A stretch of DNA of 64,000 bases from an uncultured Microbacterium sp. (lineage in GTDB: Bacteria; Actinomycetota; Actinomycetes; Actinomycetales; Microbacteriaceae), in assembly GCA_947503655.1 (NCBI GenBank), contig CANNEP010000002.1, forward strand, positions 49,460 through 113,459, in the 5' to 3' direction. Below the pieces are notes generated by a model. The model ran no database searches, was not told the DNA's origin, and saw only the letters and a program-made list of their open reading frames with translations. Positions 8,097 to 18,315 of this stretch are shown one piece after another. Position 1 is the stretch's first letter. The number at the start of each line of letters is the position of its first letter. The position numbers and the translations under genes are program-made.

Positions 8097-9203
8097 ATGT
8101 CAGAGAACCGCTTCACTCCGCTGAAAGACCGTCACGAAGCGCTGGGCGCTTCCTTCACGGACTTCGGCGGCTGGATGATGCCCGTCCGCTACACGTCAGA
8201 CCTTGCAGAGCACAAGGCGGTGCGCGAGTCGGCGGGTCTGTTCGACATTTCGCACATGGCCGAGTTCATCGTTGATGGTGCTGACTCTGCCGCATACCTC
8301 GATTACGCGCTCGCTGGTCGCCTGTCGGCGATGGCCGCGGGCAAGGCGAAGTACTCGCTGTTGCTTGCCGAAGACGGCGGCATCATCGATGACCTCATCG
8401 TTTACCGCATGGCAGACGAGCGCTTCTTGATCATCTCGAACGCTGGCAACCACGACGCCGTTGCTGTCGCCCTCAACGAGCGCATTGGCGACTTCGCGCT
8501 TGAGCTGTCCGACATCTCCGACGATGTCGCGCTCATCGCCGTGCAGGGCCCGGAGTCGGTGGCGATTCTCGAGTCGATGACCGAGCTCGTCATCACCGCG
8601 ACGCCACTCGCTGACTCCGCATACTACACGTGGACCGAAGGCGACTTCGGCGACGTTCCGGTGTTCATCGCCCGCACCGGTTACACCGGTGAAGACGGCT
8701 TCGAGCTCCTGGTTCCGAACTCCGCCGCAGGCGAGCTGTGGGACGCCGTGCTCGCGGCCGGTGCCGACCGCGGCCTCGTGCCCGCCGGTCTTGCCGCCCG
8801 CGACACGCTGCGCCTCGAGGCCGGCATGCCGCTGTACGGTCACGAACTGAGCCGCGAGACGGTTCCGTCGCAGTCCGGCCTCGGCCGTGTTGTCGTCGCC
8901 GCGAAGGAATCCTTCGTTGGTAAGGAGGGCCTCGCCGCCCGCGACGTCACGGACGCTCCTGTGCTCATCGCACTCTCGGCTGAGGGTCGCCGCGCGGGCC
9001 GCGCCGGCTACGGCGTCTTCCAGGGCGACACCCAGGTCGGCGAAGTCACGTCCGGCGCGCTGAGCCCGACGCTCGGCTACCCGATCGCGATGGCCCTCGT
9101 GCACCCGAGCGCCGCCGAAGCAACGGATTTGACCATTGACGTGCGGGGCACCCGCATTCCCGCAACCATCACCACCCTTCCCTTCTATCGGAGAAACTCA
9201 TGA
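8097..9203 (+). CDS. gcvT: Aminomethyltransferase, glycine cleavage T-protein
   Basis: This 368-residue protein transfers the methylene group from the aminomethyl-lipoyl H-protein to tetrahydrofolate and releases ammonia. It begins with the T-protein signature [16 protein letters not shown]. It continues with the folate-binding region ([11 protein letters not shown], then [18 protein letters not shown]). The C-terminal part contains [20 protein letters not shown], another strong family motif. ATG 8097 is chosen over the upstream in-frame codon because GGAGAG sits just before it and the family N-terminus begins there. It is the first gene of gcvT-gcvH-gcvP and lies directly behind the glycine riboswitch. 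Confidence 0.97.
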   Translation: MSENRFTPLKDRHEALGASFTDFGGWMMPVRYTSDLAEHKAVRESAGLFDISHMAEFIVDGADSAAYLDYALAGRLSAMAAGKAKYSLLLAEDGGIIDDLIVYRMADERFLIISNAGNHDAVAVALNERIGDFALELSDISDDVALIAVQGPESVAILESMTELVITATPLADSAYYTWTEGDFGDVPVFIARTGYTGEDGFELLVPNSAAGELWDAVLAAGADRGLVPAGLAARDTLRLEAGMPLYGHELSRETVPSQSGLGRVVVAAKESFVGKEGLAARDVTDAPVLIALSAEGRRAGRAGYGVFQGDTQVGEVTSGALSPTLGYPIAMALVHPSAAEATDLTIDVRGTRIPATITTLPFYRRNS

Positions 9204-9568
9204 CCGCTGACCTGAAGTACACCGAAGAGCACGAGTGGATCGCTGTCGACGGAGACGTCGCCACGATCGGTATCACCGACTACGCAGCTGAGCAGCTCGG
9301 CGACGTTGTCTTCGTCGAACTCCCCGCTGTTGGTTCCACCATCACGGCAGCCACCGTTGTCGGCGAGATCGAGTCCACCAAGTCGGTCGGTGAGCTGTAC
9401 GCTCCCGTCGCCGGCGAGGTCATCGAGATCAACGACGCCGTCGTCGACCAGCCTGACCTGGTCAACGCTGACCCGTTTGGTCAGGGCTGGCTGATCAAGG
9501 TTCGTTTCGAGGGCGAAATCGCCGGAACGATGGACGCTGACGCCTACGCAGCGCTCACCGGAGCATAA
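9200..9568 (+). CDS. gcvH: Glycine cleavage system H-protein (lipoyl carrier)
   Basis: This 122-residue lipoyl-domain protein shuttles the aminomethyl group between the P- and T-proteins. The lipoylated lysine is K61 in [19 protein letters not shown], which matches the E-x-x-K-[SA] context of H-proteins. [19 protein letters not shown] near the N-terminus is also characteristic. The start overlaps the gcvT stop (ATGA), indicating coupled translation. Length is normal. Confidence 0.97.
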   Translation: MTADLKYTEEHEWIAVDGDVATIGITDYAAEQLGDVVFVELPAVGSTITAATVVGEIESTKSVGELYAPVAGEVIEINDAVVDQPDLVNADPFGQGWLIKVRFEGEIAGTMDADAYAALTGA

Positions 9569-9570
9569 GC

Positions 9571-12456
9571 GTGACGATTTTTGCTGACCGCCACATCGGC
9601 ACCACGAGCGGGACCCAGGCAGTCATGCTCGATGCCGTTGGCATCACTGCTGAAGCAGGGGAGCGTCCGCTTGACGCCCTGATGCGTCGCGCGGTTCCGA
9701 CGTCGATTTTTGCGAATCGCGGAACCTCGGATGTGCTCCCTGAGGCTGCAAGCGAAGCGGAGGCACTCGCCGAGCTTCGTGCGCTGGCATCGCGCAACAC
9801 CGTCAACAAGGCCATGATCGGCCTCGGCTACTACGGCACGCTGACCCCGTCGGTGATCCAGCGCAATGTGCTGGAGAACCCGTCGTGGTACACCGCATAC
9901 ACGCCGTACCAGCCGGAGATCTCGCAGGGCCGCCTCGAGGCGCTGATCAACTTCCAGACCATGGTCTCGGAGCTCAGCGGCATGCAGACGGCCAACGCGT
10001 CGATGCTCGATGAGGGCAGTGCCGCCGCTGAAGGCATGCTGCTCGCACGTCGTGCTTCGAAGGTGACGTCGCCGGTGTTCGTCGTGGACTCGGGCGCTTT
10101 CCCGCAGACGAAGGCGCTGCTGGCAACGCGTGCCGCAGCCGTCGGTGTCGAGCTCGTCGAGGTTGACCTTGCCGGTGGCGAGGCTCTGCCCGAGGCGCTG
10201 TTTGGCATGTTCGTGCAGTACCCGAGTGCCACGGGCCTCGTATGGGACCCGTCGAAAGTTATCGAGACTGTGCACGCGGCTGGCGGCCTTGCCGTTGTCG
10301 CCGCTGACCTGCTGAGCCTGACGCTGCTGGCCTCGCCCGGCTCGCTCGGCGCAGATGTCGCCGTCGGAACCACGCAGCGTTTTGGCGTGCCGATGGCGTT
10401 TGGTGGTCCGCACGCGGGCTACATGGCCGTTCGTGCGGGCCTGGAGCGTCAGCTTCCCGGCCGTCTCGTCGGTGTCTCGCAGGATGCGTCTGGCCACCCC
10501 GCCTACCGCCTGTCGCTGCAGACGCGCGAGCAGCACATTCGCCGTGAGAAGGCGACGAGCAACATCTGCACCGCGCAGGTACTGCTGGCCGTTATGGCGT
10601 CGATGTACGCGGTCTACCACGGTCCGAACGGGCTGCGCGCAATCGCAACCCGCACCGCGCAGATGGCGTCGCAACTCGCGAAGAACGTCGTTGCTGGCGG
10701 ACTCGAGATTGCCCACGAGTCGTTCTTCGACACCGTGACCATCAAGGTTCCGGGTCGCGCAGCCGACATCGTCGCTGCCGCACACAACGGTGGATACCTG
10801 CTGCACCTCGTTGACGCTGACACCATCTCGGTGTCGACCGACGAGACCACGACGCTCGCTGACCTGGCCGCTGTGGCTGGCTTCTTCGGCGTTGAGGCTC
10901 CCGGTGCGTTTGGTCTGGCTGCGCTGGAAATCGGCAAGCTCCCCGACGCGCTGCGTCGTACGGATGACTTCCTGACGCACCCGGTCTTCAACGTGCACCA
11001 CTCTGAGACCGCCATGATGCGCTACCTCAAGCAGCTCGCTGACCGCGACTACGCGCTGGACCGCGGCATGATTCCGCTCGGCTCCTGCACGATGAAGCTC
11101 AACGCGGCGACCGAGATGGCTGCCATCACGTGGCCGGAGTTCGCGGGCATTCACCCGTTCGCTCCCGTCTCTGACGTTGAGGGCTACCTGGAGCTCATCA
11201 CGCAGCTCGAGGGCTGGCTCGCTGATGTCACCGGTTACGATGCCGTCTCGCTGCAGCCGAACGCTGGTTCGCAGGGTGAGCTGGCAGGTCTGCTGGCTAT
11301 TCGCGGTTACCACCTGGCTAACGGCGACACGGCGCGCGACATTTGCCTCATCCCATCGTCGGCTCACGGCACGAACGCAGCCTCGGCTGTGCTCGCGGGC
11401 ATGAAGGTTATCGTTGTCGCGACCACCGAGTCGGGTGACGTTGATCTTGACGACCTGCGCGCCAAGATTGAGAAGCACGCTGACACGCTGTCGGCCCTCA
11501 TGATCACCTATCCGTCGACGCACGGTGTGTACGAGCAAGACGTGCTCGACATCACCGCTGCCGTTCACGCGGCCGGTGGCCAGGTCTACATCGACGGCGC
11601 CAACCTCAACGCCCTGCTCGGCTACTCGCGCTTCGGCGACCTGGGTGGCGACGTGTCGCACCTCAACCTGCACAAGACGTTTGCCATCCCGCACGGCGGT
11701 GGCGGCCCCGGTGTGGGTCCCGTGGCAGCGAAGGCGCACCTCGCGCCGTACCTGCCGTCGCACCCGCTCGCACAGCGCGCGGAGCACGCTGGCGGCTACG
11801 TCTTCGCTGGTGGCCCGGTTTCGGCCGCACCGTACGGTTCGAGCGGTGTGCTGCCGATCTCGTGGGCATACGTGCGCATGATGGGCGCCGCGGGCCTCCG
11901 TGACGCAACGGCCGCGGCCGTGCTGTCGGCAAACTACGTTGCCGCGCGTCTGCGTGAGTACTACCCGGTGCTGTACTCGGGTGAGGGCGGACTCGTCGCA
12001 CACGAGTGCATCCTCGACCTTCGTCCCCTCAAGGAGGACACCGGCGTCACCGTTGACGATGTGGCTAAGCGTCTCATCGACTACGGTTTCCACGCACCGA
12101 CCATGTCGTTCCCGGTTGCCGGAACCCTCATGGTTGAGCCGACCGAGTCGGAAGACATCGTCGAGATCGATCGTTTCATCGATGCGATGATCGCGATTCA
12201 CGGTGAGGCTCAAGAGGTCAAGGCTGGCACGTGGCCTGCGGAAGATAACCCGCTCGCCAACGCACCGCACACCGCACAGTCGGTCATCGCAGGGGAGTGG
12301 GCTCACCCCTACACCCGCGATGTCGCCGTCTACCCGGTGTCGTCGCTGATCCGCACGAAGTATTGGCCGCCGGTGCGTCGCATCGACCAGGCATTCGGAG
12401 ACCGCAACCTGGTCTGCGCGTGCCCGCCGATCGAGGCCTTCGCCGACCTCGGCTAA
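9571..12456 (+). CDS. gcvP: Glycine dehydrogenase (decarboxylating), P-protein
   Basis: This 961-residue single-chain P-protein decarboxylates glycine and loads the aminomethyl group on GcvH. Fused alpha and beta halves are visible: the N-terminal half with [12 protein letters not shown] near residue 275, and the C-terminal half with the PLP site [18 protein letters not shown], in which Lys702 should form the Schiff base. [12 protein letters not shown] near residue 505 is typical of the family. Translation starts at GTG 9571, two nucleotides after the gcvH stop. No L-protein (lpd) gene is in the window. The operon ends at a G/C-rich hairpin. Confidence 0.97.
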   Translation: MTIFADRHIGTTSGTQAVMLDAVGITAEAGERPLDALMRRAVPTSIFANRGTSDVLPEAASEAEALAELRALASRNTVNKAMIGLGYYGTLTPSVIQRNVLENPSWYTAYTPYQPEISQGRLEALINFQTMVSELSGMQTANASMLDEGSAAAEGMLLARRASKVTSPVFVVDSGAFPQTKALLATRAAAVGVELVEVDLAGGEALPEALFGMFVQYPSATGLVWDPSKVIETVHAAGGLAVVAADLLSLTLLASPGSLGADVAVGTTQRFGVPMAFGGPHAGYMAVRAGLERQLPGRLVGVSQDASGHPAYRLSLQTREQHIRREKATSNICTAQVLLAVMASMYAVYHGPNGLRAIATRTAQMASQLAKNVVAGGLEIAHESFFDTVTIKVPGRAADIVAAAHNGGYLLHLVDADTISVSTDETTTLADLAAVAGFFGVEAPGAFGLAALEIGKLPDALRRTDDFLTHPVFNVHHSETAMMRYLKQLADRDYALDRGMIPLGSCTMKLNAATEMAAITWPEFAGIHPFAPVSDVEGYLELITQLEGWLADVTGYDAVSLQPNAGSQGELAGLLAIRGYHLANGDTARDICLIPSSAHGTNAASAVLAGMKVIVVATTESGDVDLDDLRAKIEKHADTLSALMITYPSTHGVYEQDVLDITAAVHAAGGQVYIDGANLNALLGYSRFGDLGGDVSHLNLHKTFAIPHGGGGPGVGPVAAKAHLAPYLPSHPLAQRAEHAGGYVFAGGPVSAAPYGSSGVLPISWAYVRMMGAAGLRDATAAAVLSANYVAARLREYYPVLYSGEGGLVAHECILDLRPLKEDTGVTVDDVAKRLIDYGFHAPTMSFPVAGTLMVEPTESEDIVEIDRFIDAMIAIHGEAQEVKAGTWPAEDNPLANAPHTAQSVIAGEWAHPYTRDVAVYPVSSLIRTKYWPPVRRIDQAFGDRNLVCACPPIEAFADLG

Positions 12457-12472
12457 TTTCTCGCACACGAAT

Positions 12473-12505
12473 GGGGTGGGCGCCGCACTGCGGCCCCACC
12501 CCTTT
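12473..12505 (+). terminator. Terminator of the gcv operon
   Basis: GGGGTGGG and GCCG pair with CGGC and CCCACCCC around a 5-nt loop, with one bulged C. The stem is followed by TTT. It lies 17 nt after the gcvP stop. Confidence 0.8.
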
Positions 12506-12544
12506 CGCGTCCACAGCGTCCCCCGCGACCCCCGCTGCGCCCGT

Positions 12545-12581
12545 GGTTCCGCCCCCGTGGTTCCGCACCGGGGGCGGAACC
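12545..12581. repeat. Hairpin built from inverted GGTTCCG/CGGAACC copies
   Basis: GGTTCCGCCCCC and GGGGGCGGAACC form a 12-bp perfect stem. A further GTGGTTCCG lies in the 13-nt loop. It sits between the convergent gcvP and CPBP genes and may help terminate the latter, although no T-run follows in either direction. It is one of three inverted pairs of this heptamer in non-coding DNA here. Confidence 0.6.
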
Positions 12582-12591
12582 GAGGGGAGAG

Positions 12592-13383
12592 TTACGCGGT
12601 GAAGAGGGTGGGCCAGAGGGCAGCGGCGAGGGGGTAGCCGACGAAGGCCACGATGTCGATGAGGGTGTGCGCGATCACGAGCGGCATGACGCGGCCCCAG
12701 CGCTGGTAGGCCCAGCCGAACACGATGCCCATGACAAAGTTTCCGAAGATTGCGGGCACGCCCTGGTAGGAGTGGTACAAACCGCGCAATGCTGCCGCCG
12801 ACAGAATGATGGCCCACGTACCCCACCCGAGCCAGCGGAGGCGGTCGCCGAGGTATCCCAACAGAATGACCTCTTCGAGCAGTCCGGCACGCGCGGCCGA
12901 CAGCAGGAGGACGGGAATCAAATACCAGGCGATACCCTCCGACGCCTGTACCGCGATCGTCATGCCGGCAGCACGGCCCGCGAGGTACAGCCCGAGGCCC
13001 GGGATACCGATGGCGGCACCCACGGCGAGAGCGCGCAGAAAATCGGAACCAATGCATGAGAAGTCGAGGCCGATCTTGCGGAGTGCAGACTGGCCGGGTT
13101 CCCAGAGCAGGTAGATTACGAGCGCCACGATGGCGAGGTCGAAGAACACGTCCAGGAGGCCGTAAATCACGTCCCAGACGGCGTGGTCGTCGCGTGAGGG
13201 ATTGAGTTGCGCCGTTTGGTCGCCAATGGGGGTGGGGTTAAGCAACGACCGCACGAGCGAGATCGTGGAGTACAGCGCCGACCGCCCGAGTGACAGGCAC
13301 AGCACAATTACGACTTCCCAGACCAGCCGGGTTCGTGACACGGGGCTGGCTGCGGGCGATAACGGGGCGGACATCATGCTCAT
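12592..13383 (-). CDS. CPBP family intramembrane metalloprotease
   Basis: This protein of about 263 residues has six to eight membrane segments and the CPBP/Abi (Rce1-like) motifs. Motif 1 is the paired glutamates E170-E171 in GLLEEVILLGYL. Motif 2 is R200-x3-H204 in ALRGLYHSYQG. Motif 3 is AHTLID with H239 and D243. These residues bind the catalytic metal within the membrane. Substrates of bacterial members are mostly unknown. The ATG at 13383 is preferred because the sequence upstream in the same frame is hydrophilic and unlike the family. In-frame ATGs at 13377 and 13374 are also possible. Confidence 0.88.
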   Translation of the reverse strand: MSMMSAPLSPAASPVSRTRLVWEVVIVLCLSLGRSALYSTISLVRSLLNPTPIGDQTAQLNPSRDDHAVWDVIYGLLDVFFDLAIVALVIYLLWEPGQSALRKIGLDFSCIGSDFLRALAVGAAIGIPGLGLYLAGRAAGMTIAVQASEGIAWYLIPVLLLSAARAGLLEEVILLGYLGDRLRWLGWGTWAIILSAAALRGLYHSYQGVPAIFGNFVMGIVFGWAYQRWGRVMPLVIAHTLIDIVAFVGYPLAAALWPTLFTA

Positions 13384-13553
13384 TCTGCCGCATACACTAC
13401 GCCGTACGACCACATATGGGAGATCCCTGCCTGCACCGCCTGATGGCAGTGCGGCGCTCGGCATTTCCGCCCGAATCAATGGCGGTGCCACGCATCTTGC
13501 CCAACCGAAGACTCAGCGACTCCGGAACGAACGTGCAGTTTGTGAGCAAACAC

Positions 13554-13563
13554 CTCAATTGAG
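13554..13563. promoter_or_regulatory. Palindrome CTCAATTGAG, possible operator
   Basis: A perfect 10-bp AT-rich palindrome in a GC-rich intergenic region, about 30 nt upstream of the predicted -35 box of the peptide-binding protein gene. Its position fits a regulator site. No regulator can be named. The rest of the 310-nt gap (13384-13693) holds the promoter below and nothing else that I recognise. Confidence 0.35.
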
Positions 13564-13594
13564 TTAAGGGTATGTAACGTTTTTGCGCGACGTT

Positions 13595-13624
13595 TTGACC
13601 ATGCGCACCTGGCGCGCTTAATGT
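13595..13624 (+). promoter_or_regulatory. Promoter of the oligopeptide importer operon
   Basis: TTGACC (13595-13600), an 18-nt spacer and TAATGT (13619-13624) form a near-consensus sigma-70 type promoter about 70 nt before the lipoprotein start. It is one of the few promoters in the window with both boxes. Confidence 0.7.
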
Positions 13625-13693
13625 TTCCCTATCCGTGTCCCAGGTTTCAATCAGAAGCCTGGTGCACAAAGACCCCTTGCACAGGAGGAAATA

Positions 13694-15496
13694 GTGTCTA
13701 ACAAGACATGGCGCAAGCGCGCCCTAGCAACCACCGCGGGTCTGGGCTTCTCTGCCCTGATCCTCGCTGGTTGCACCACGCCCGGAGCAACTGACCCCTC
13801 GACGAAGCCGTCTGAAGGCACCGGTTCGGGTGAGGTCGTTGACGCAACGATCACGCTGGCTGAGGCCAACGAGGTGACGTCGTTCAACGTCAACACCCCG
13901 CAGGCAAACCTCGACATCAACTCGAAGCTGAGCTACGCAACTCACGACACGTTCGGTTACGTCAACGACAAGCTCGAGATTGTTCCCAACGAGGGCTTCG
14001 GAACCTACGAGAAGGTTTCGGACGACCCGCTGACGGTCAAGTACACCCTGAACAAGGGCCTCGAGTGGTCTGACGGCGACGCTATCGACACCGACGACCT
14101 CGTCTTCGGTTGGGCTGTTGAGTCGGGCTACTTCGACGATGCATCGTTCGACGCTGAAGGCAACGTCACCTCCGGTACGCAGTACTTCACGATCGCTGGT
14201 TCCACCGAGGGCATCCGCGACTCGAAGATCACCGAAGTGAGCGACGACAAGCTGTCGCTCACCATCGAGTACGACACCCCGTTCGTTGACTGGAACCTCG
14301 TTTGGCTCCTCGAGCAGCCGGTTCACGTCGTCGCCGAGAAGGCTGGCGTCACGGTTGATGAGATCGTCGGCGCCATCACCGACGGCAAGAAGGGCGACAC
14401 AGCAGCTCCGGCCGCTCCGATCGAGCCCCTCGTCAAGGCAGCAGAGGTCTTCAACTCGGCATTCGACGCAACGTCGCTGCCGGACGACCCGTCGCTGTAC
14501 CTCTCGAACGGCCCGTTCATCGTTGACTCGTGGGAGCCCACGCAGTCGATGACGCTGAAGGTCAACGAGAACTACAAGGGCACGCTGAAGCCCGCGTACT
14601 CCTCGCTCGTCTTCCGCTTCATCGGTGACTCGCAGGCACAGGTTTCGGCACTGCAGAACGGCGAGGTTGACATCATCAACCCGCAGGCTGCTACCGACAC
14701 GCTGACGGCACTGCAAGCCATCCCGACCGCAACGGTTCTCACGGGCGACCAGCTGTCGTACGACCACGTTGACATCAACTTCAAGGGCGAGTTCGCTGAC
14801 CCCACGGTTCGCGAAGCTTTCATGAAGGTCATCCCGCGTCAGCAGATCGTTGACACGCTGATCAAGCCGATCAACCCCGAAGCAACCGTTCTGAACTCGC
14901 AGGTCTACGTGACCTCGCAAGGCAAGGTCTACGAAGACTCCGCTAAGAACAACGGCTCGTCGGCATACGCTGACGTTGACGTTGAGGGTGCAAAGGCTCT
15001 GCTCGCAGGCAAGACCCCGACGGTCCGCATCCTGTACAACATCAACAACCCGAACCGTGTTGCGGCATTCGAGGCAATCTCGGCTAAGGCAACTGAGGCC
15101 GGCTTCGTTGTTGAGAACGTCGGTGACGCTAAGTGGGGCTCGATGCTCGGTAGCGACGTCTACGACGTCTCCATCTTCGGTTGGATCTCCCCGGGTGTCG
15201 GTAACGTCTCGATCCCGCAGATCTTCGCGACCAATGGTGGCGGTAACTACAACGGCATCAGCGTTCCTGAGATCGACGAGCTCGCTTCGCAGATCATGGT
15301 TCAGACGGACGACGCTGGCATCGTAGAGATCGGTCAGAAGGTCGACAAGCTTCTGTTCGACAACTACTACGGTCTGCCGCTGTTCCAGAGCCCGGGTGTC
15401 ATCGCACACTCGGACCGCGTATCGGGCGTTACCTACATGGCTAACCAGACCGGTCCGATCTGGAACTACTGGGAGTGGACGGCAGCGGCTAACTAA
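13694..15496 (+). CDS. Peptide/solute-binding lipoprotein, ABC transporter family 5 (OppA-like)
   Basis: This 600-residue precursor has a lipoprotein signal peptide: positively charged MSNKTWRKR, a hydrophobic stretch and the lipobox LILAGC with Cys27 as the lipid anchor. A Ser/Thr/Gly linker follows. The mature part has the SBP_bac_5 fold, with YTLNKGLEWSDGDAIDTDDL near residue 120, and a long C-terminal lobe. It should capture an oligopeptide or similar solute outside the membrane. GTG 13694 is preceded by AGGAGG. It heads the importer cluster and is separated from the permease genes by a strong hairpin, which would give excess binding protein. Confidence 0.93.
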   Translation: MSNKTWRKRALATTAGLGFSALILAGCTTPGATDPSTKPSEGTGSGEVVDATITLAEANEVTSFNVNTPQANLDINSKLSYATHDTFGYVNDKLEIVPNEGFGTYEKVSDDPLTVKYTLNKGLEWSDGDAIDTDDLVFGWAVESGYFDDASFDAEGNVTSGTQYFTIAGSTEGIRDSKITEVSDDKLSLTIEYDTPFVDWNLVWLLEQPVHVVAEKAGVTVDEIVGAITDGKKGDTAAPAAPIEPLVKAAEVFNSAFDATSLPDDPSLYLSNGPFIVDSWEPTQSMTLKVNENYKGTLKPAYSSLVFRFIGDSQAQVSALQNGEVDIINPQAATDTLTALQAIPTATVLTGDQLSYDHVDINFKGEFADPTVREAFMKVIPRQQIVDTLIKPINPEATVLNSQVYVTSQGKVYEDSAKNNGSSAYADVDVEGAKALLAGKTPTVRILYNINNPNRVAAFEAISAKATEAGFVVENVGDAKWGSMLGSDVYDVSIFGWISPGVGNVSIPQIFATNGGGNYNGISVPEIDELASQIMVQTDDAGIVEIGQKVDKLLFDNYYGLPLFQSPGVIAHSDRVSGVTYMANQTGPIWNYWEWTAAAN

Positions 15497-15521
15497 GCCC
15501 CTCGCCTTCGACTAACACATA

Positions 15522-15560
15522 CAAGCAGGGGGCGTCGGAATTCCGACGCCCCCTGGCTTG
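15522..15560 (+). terminator. Strong hairpin between binding protein and permease genes
   Basis: A 14-bp perfect stem (AGGGGGCGTCGGAA with TTCCGACGCCCCCT) has outer CAAGC/GCTTG pairing. There is no long T-run after it, so partial termination or mRNA 3'-end protection of the binding-protein transcript is plausible. Confidence 0.75.
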
Positions 15561-15671
15561 TGCGTTGATTTCCATTCCCCCGGTATCGGCAACAGCGACG
15601 ACGCACCACAAGTGCTCTCGTTGCGCAGGGCACATGCCTCATACCGTTTGTCTCCATGAAGGGACAGCCCA

Positions 15672-17207
15672 TTGACTAGCTACATCTTGCGGCGAATCGG
15701 GGTTTCGATCCTGATCATCCTCGCCGCGTCCTTCCTTATGTACACGCTCGTTGCGTTGGCACGCGATCCGCTGGAAGATCTCCGCACGAGCAGCCAAGCC
15801 AACAAGGAAATGCTCATTGCGCAGCGTATCCAGTGGCTGGGTCTTGATGACCCGATTCCGGTGCGTTGGCTCAACTGGGTCGGCGGCGCCGTCCAGTGCG
15901 TCGCTCCCGGACTGCTCGCTTGTGATCTGGGTGTCACGATCAGCAATCAGTCGGTCGCGGTCCTTCTCGGACGCGCCATGGGTTCCACGCTTCAGCTTGT
16001 GACCGCAGCCACGATTCTTGCCATCATCCTCGGCATCATGGTTGGCATCATCTCGGCGCTTCGTCAGTACAGTGCCGTGGACTACACGTTTACCTTTGTG
16101 AGCTTCTTCCTGTACTCACTGCCGTCGTTCCTCATGGCTGTCGTGCTCAAGGTGTTCCTGGCGATCGGCTTCAACAACTGGCTTCAGGCGGGGCCATTCA
16201 TCAGTTGGCCTGTCATCATCATTGGCGCGCTCGTTGCCGGCCTCTTCTGGCAGGCGATCATAGGCGGTAAGAGGCAACGTCGCCTCACCGTTTTTGTCGC
16301 GTCAACGCTCGTCACCGGAGCCATGCTGTACGGTATGGGCGTGACCCAGTGGTTCATGAACCCGGGTCTGGGCCCAATCCTCGCTCCGCTGCTCATCGCT
16401 GCCATTGGTGCCGGAATGGTGATGCTGATCGCCGGATCCCGCGCGAACTACGCGTGGAAGACGGCTGGTGTCACCGCAGGCATCCTGATCGTCGCCTACT
16501 TCGTGCTGATGCCGATACTTCCGAGCGTCACCGGAATCGGTGTCGTCGGAATCGCCGTCGGTCTCGGTGTCGTGGGTGGCGTTGTTGGTTATCTGCTGGG
16601 CGAGCACGACCGCGGACAGGCAGCGCGCATCGGTGTGCTGACCGCTCTGCTCGGCTACGGCGTTATCCTGTTGGATCAGTTCATGACCCGTTGGCCGGAA
16701 TACGTTTCGCTTTCGCGCGGACGCCCCATCGCGACGGTGGGATCATCGACGCCGAACCTGCAGGGTGACTTCTGGATTCATGGCATCGACACGTTCACGC
16801 ATCTGTTGTTGCCAACGATTTCGCTCATGCTGATCTCGTTCGCCGGCTACACCCGATACGCACGTGGTGGCATGCTGGAGACGCTGAACCAGGACTACAT
16901 TCGCACCGCGCGTGCGAAGGGTCTGCCGGAGCGGACGGTCGTGGTTCGCCACGCATTCCGCAACTCGCTGATTCCGATCACGACCATTGTTGCTGCCGAC
17001 GTGGGAGCGATCCTGGGTGGAGCCATCATCACCGAGCGCATCTTCGCGTTCAGTGGTATGGGTGCCCTGTTCAGTAAGGGTCTTGACGAATCCGACCCGA
17101 ACCCGGTGATGGCGTACTTCCTGATCATTGCGATCTTCGCCATCCTGTTCAACTTCTTGGCAGACCTCGCCTACTCGGCGCTTGACCCGCGAGTGAGGGC
17201 AAAATAA
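15672..17207 (+). CDS. Peptide ABC transporter permease (OppB-like) with enlarged membrane domain
   Basis: This 511-residue permease starts at TTG (15672), preceded by AAGGGACAG. The N-terminus (YILRRIGVSILIILAASF) and the C-terminal half are normal for OppB/DppB. The C-terminal half has an EAA-type loop, RTARAKGLPERTVVVRHAFRNS, near residues 413-434, written here in overlapping parts: RTARAKGLPERT and VVVRHAFRNS. Typical OppB is about 310-340 residues. The extra ~160 residues (about 175-340) form several additional hydrophobic segments between the usual helices, with basic GGKRQRR and acidic GEHDRGQ loops. It pairs with the next gene product to form the channel. It overlaps the next gene by one base (TAATG). 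Confidence 0.9.
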   Translation: MTSYILRRIGVSILIILAASFLMYTLVALARDPLEDLRTSSQANKEMLIAQRIQWLGLDDPIPVRWLNWVGGAVQCVAPGLLACDLGVTISNQSVAVLLGRAMGSTLQLVTAATILAIILGIMVGIISALRQYSAVDYTFTFVSFFLYSLPSFLMAVVLKVFLAIGFNNWLQAGPFISWPVIIIGALVAGLFWQAIIGGKRQRRLTVFVASTLVTGAMLYGMGVTQWFMNPGLGPILAPLLIAAIGAGMVMLIAGSRANYAWKTAGVTAGILIVAYFVLMPILPSVTGIGVVGIAVGLGVVGGVVGYLLGEHDRGQAARIGVLTALLGYGVILLDQFMTRWPEYVSLSRGRPIATVGSSTPNLQGDFWIHGIDTFTHLLLPTISLMLISFAGYTRYARGGMLETLNQDYIRTARAKGLPERTVVVRHAFRNSLIPITTIVAADVGAILGGAIITERIFAFSGMGALFSKGLDESDPNPVMAYFLIIAIFAILFNFLADLAYSALDPRVRAK

Positions 17208-18304
17208 TGGCTAATATCGAACCCGGCGTACCGGCACAAACCGGACCCGCGCCGACAGAAACCATTCGCAACATCGGCGAAGACCAGGGCATCAGCCAAG
17301 GACGGCTTGTATTCAAGCGGTTCGTTGGTCACAAGCCCGCCATGATCAGCTTTGTTTTGCTGATTCTCGTTATTGGCTTTGCGGTCAGTGCTTCGGGTGC
17401 CTTTGGCATTCAGGGCTGGTGGAAGTGGACGTACACAGAACTGCTTCCCCCGGTGGAGCAGGGGCGCCCAACGCTGCAGCTGTGGCCGTTCTCCCTCGGT
17501 GACCACCCGTTCGGTCAGGACACCGTCGGTAAGGACTATTTCGCGATGGTCATGCGTGGCGTCGTGAACTCCACGGTCGTCATGTTCATCCTCGGTCTTG
17601 TCGCAACCTTCATCGGAATCGTCGTTGGTGCCGTTGCGGGTTACTACCGCGGCTGGGTGGACGCCGTGCTGATGCGTCTGACCGACATCGTCATCATCAT
17701 CCCGATCATCGTGATCGGTGCGGTGGTTGGTTCCGCCATGGGTGCCCTCGGCCCGGTCGTGCTCGCACTGTTCCTCGGCTTCTTCGCATGGACGGGAATG
17801 GCTCGTCTCGTGCGTGCCGAGTTCCTGTCACTGCGTGAGCGCGAGTTCGTTGAAGCAGCACGAGTCGCTGGCGCCTCGGATGCGCGCATCATCTTCAAGC
17901 ACATCCTGCCAAACGCCATGGGTATCGTCATCGTTTCAGCAACGCTCGCCATTGCGGCAGCCATCCTGCTGGAGACGTCGCTGTCGTTCCTTGGCTACGG
18001 TATTCAGGCGCCCGACGTATCACTCGGTAGCCTCATCAGCCGCAACGAGTCTGCGTTCCAGACTCGTCCGTGGCTCTTCTGGTGGCCAGCCGTCTTCATT
18101 GTGCTGCTCTCGCTGCTCGTCAACTTCGTTGGTGATGGTCTGCGTGATGCCTTTGACCCGCGTCAGAAGAACGTGATCTTCCGTCGCGTGAAGGAGCTTC
18201 CGCAGGATGCGCCTACGCCGACGACGGCGGTCTCTATGGATGTACCGGGCGGCCCGAGTGCCTCAGACACTCGAGCCGACGTGGAGCGCCGCGAAGGACA
18301 CTGA
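17207..18304 (+). CDS. Peptide ABC transporter permease (OppC-like)
   Basis: This 365-residue permease has a soluble N-terminal tail of about 45 residues, a first membrane helix (MISFVLLILVIGFAVS), and the BPD_transp_1 domain. The EAA loop FVEAARVAGASDARIIFKH is near residue 225 and contacts the ATPase. FLGYGIQAPDVSLGSL near residue 265 is a typical OppC motif. The C-terminus is Pro/Thr-rich. The start codon shares its first base with the stop of the OppB-like gene. The operon is broken just after this gene by a PH-domain gene on the other strand. Confidence 0.92.
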   Translation: MANIEPGVPAQTGPAPTETIRNIGEDQGISQGRLVFKRFVGHKPAMISFVLLILVIGFAVSASGAFGIQGWWKWTYTELLPPVEQGRPTLQLWPFSLGDHPFGQDTVGKDYFAMVMRGVVNSTVVMFILGLVATFIGIVVGAVAGYYRGWVDAVLMRLTDIVIIIPIIVIGAVVGSAMGALGPVVLALFLGFFAWTGMARLVRAEFLSLREREFVEAARVAGASDARIIFKHILPNAMGIVIVSATLAIAAAILLETSLSFLGYGIQAPDVSLGSLISRNESAFQTRPWLFWWPAVFIVLLSLLVNFVGDGLRDAFDPRQKNVIFRRVKELPQDAPTPTTAVSMDVPGGPSASDTRADVERREGH

Positions 18305-18315
18305 CGATGACCCGG

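Noticed and set aside
9544-12468. 974-codon open frame antisense to gcvP
   Set aside because: It mirrors the codon bias of a strongly biased GC-rich gene. The product is Arg/His/Val-rich with no recognisable domain, while gcvP on the other strand has all family motifs.
13724-15409. 561-codon antisense frame opposite the peptide-binding lipoprotein
   Set aside because: Low-complexity Val/Asp/Arg-rich translation typical of antisense shadows. The sense gene has a signal peptide, lipobox and family motifs.
15522-15560. Hairpin after the binding-protein gene as the end of the importer operon
   Set aside because: The permease and ATPase genes follow in the same direction with no new clear promoter, so it is more likely a partial terminator or mRNA stabiliser.
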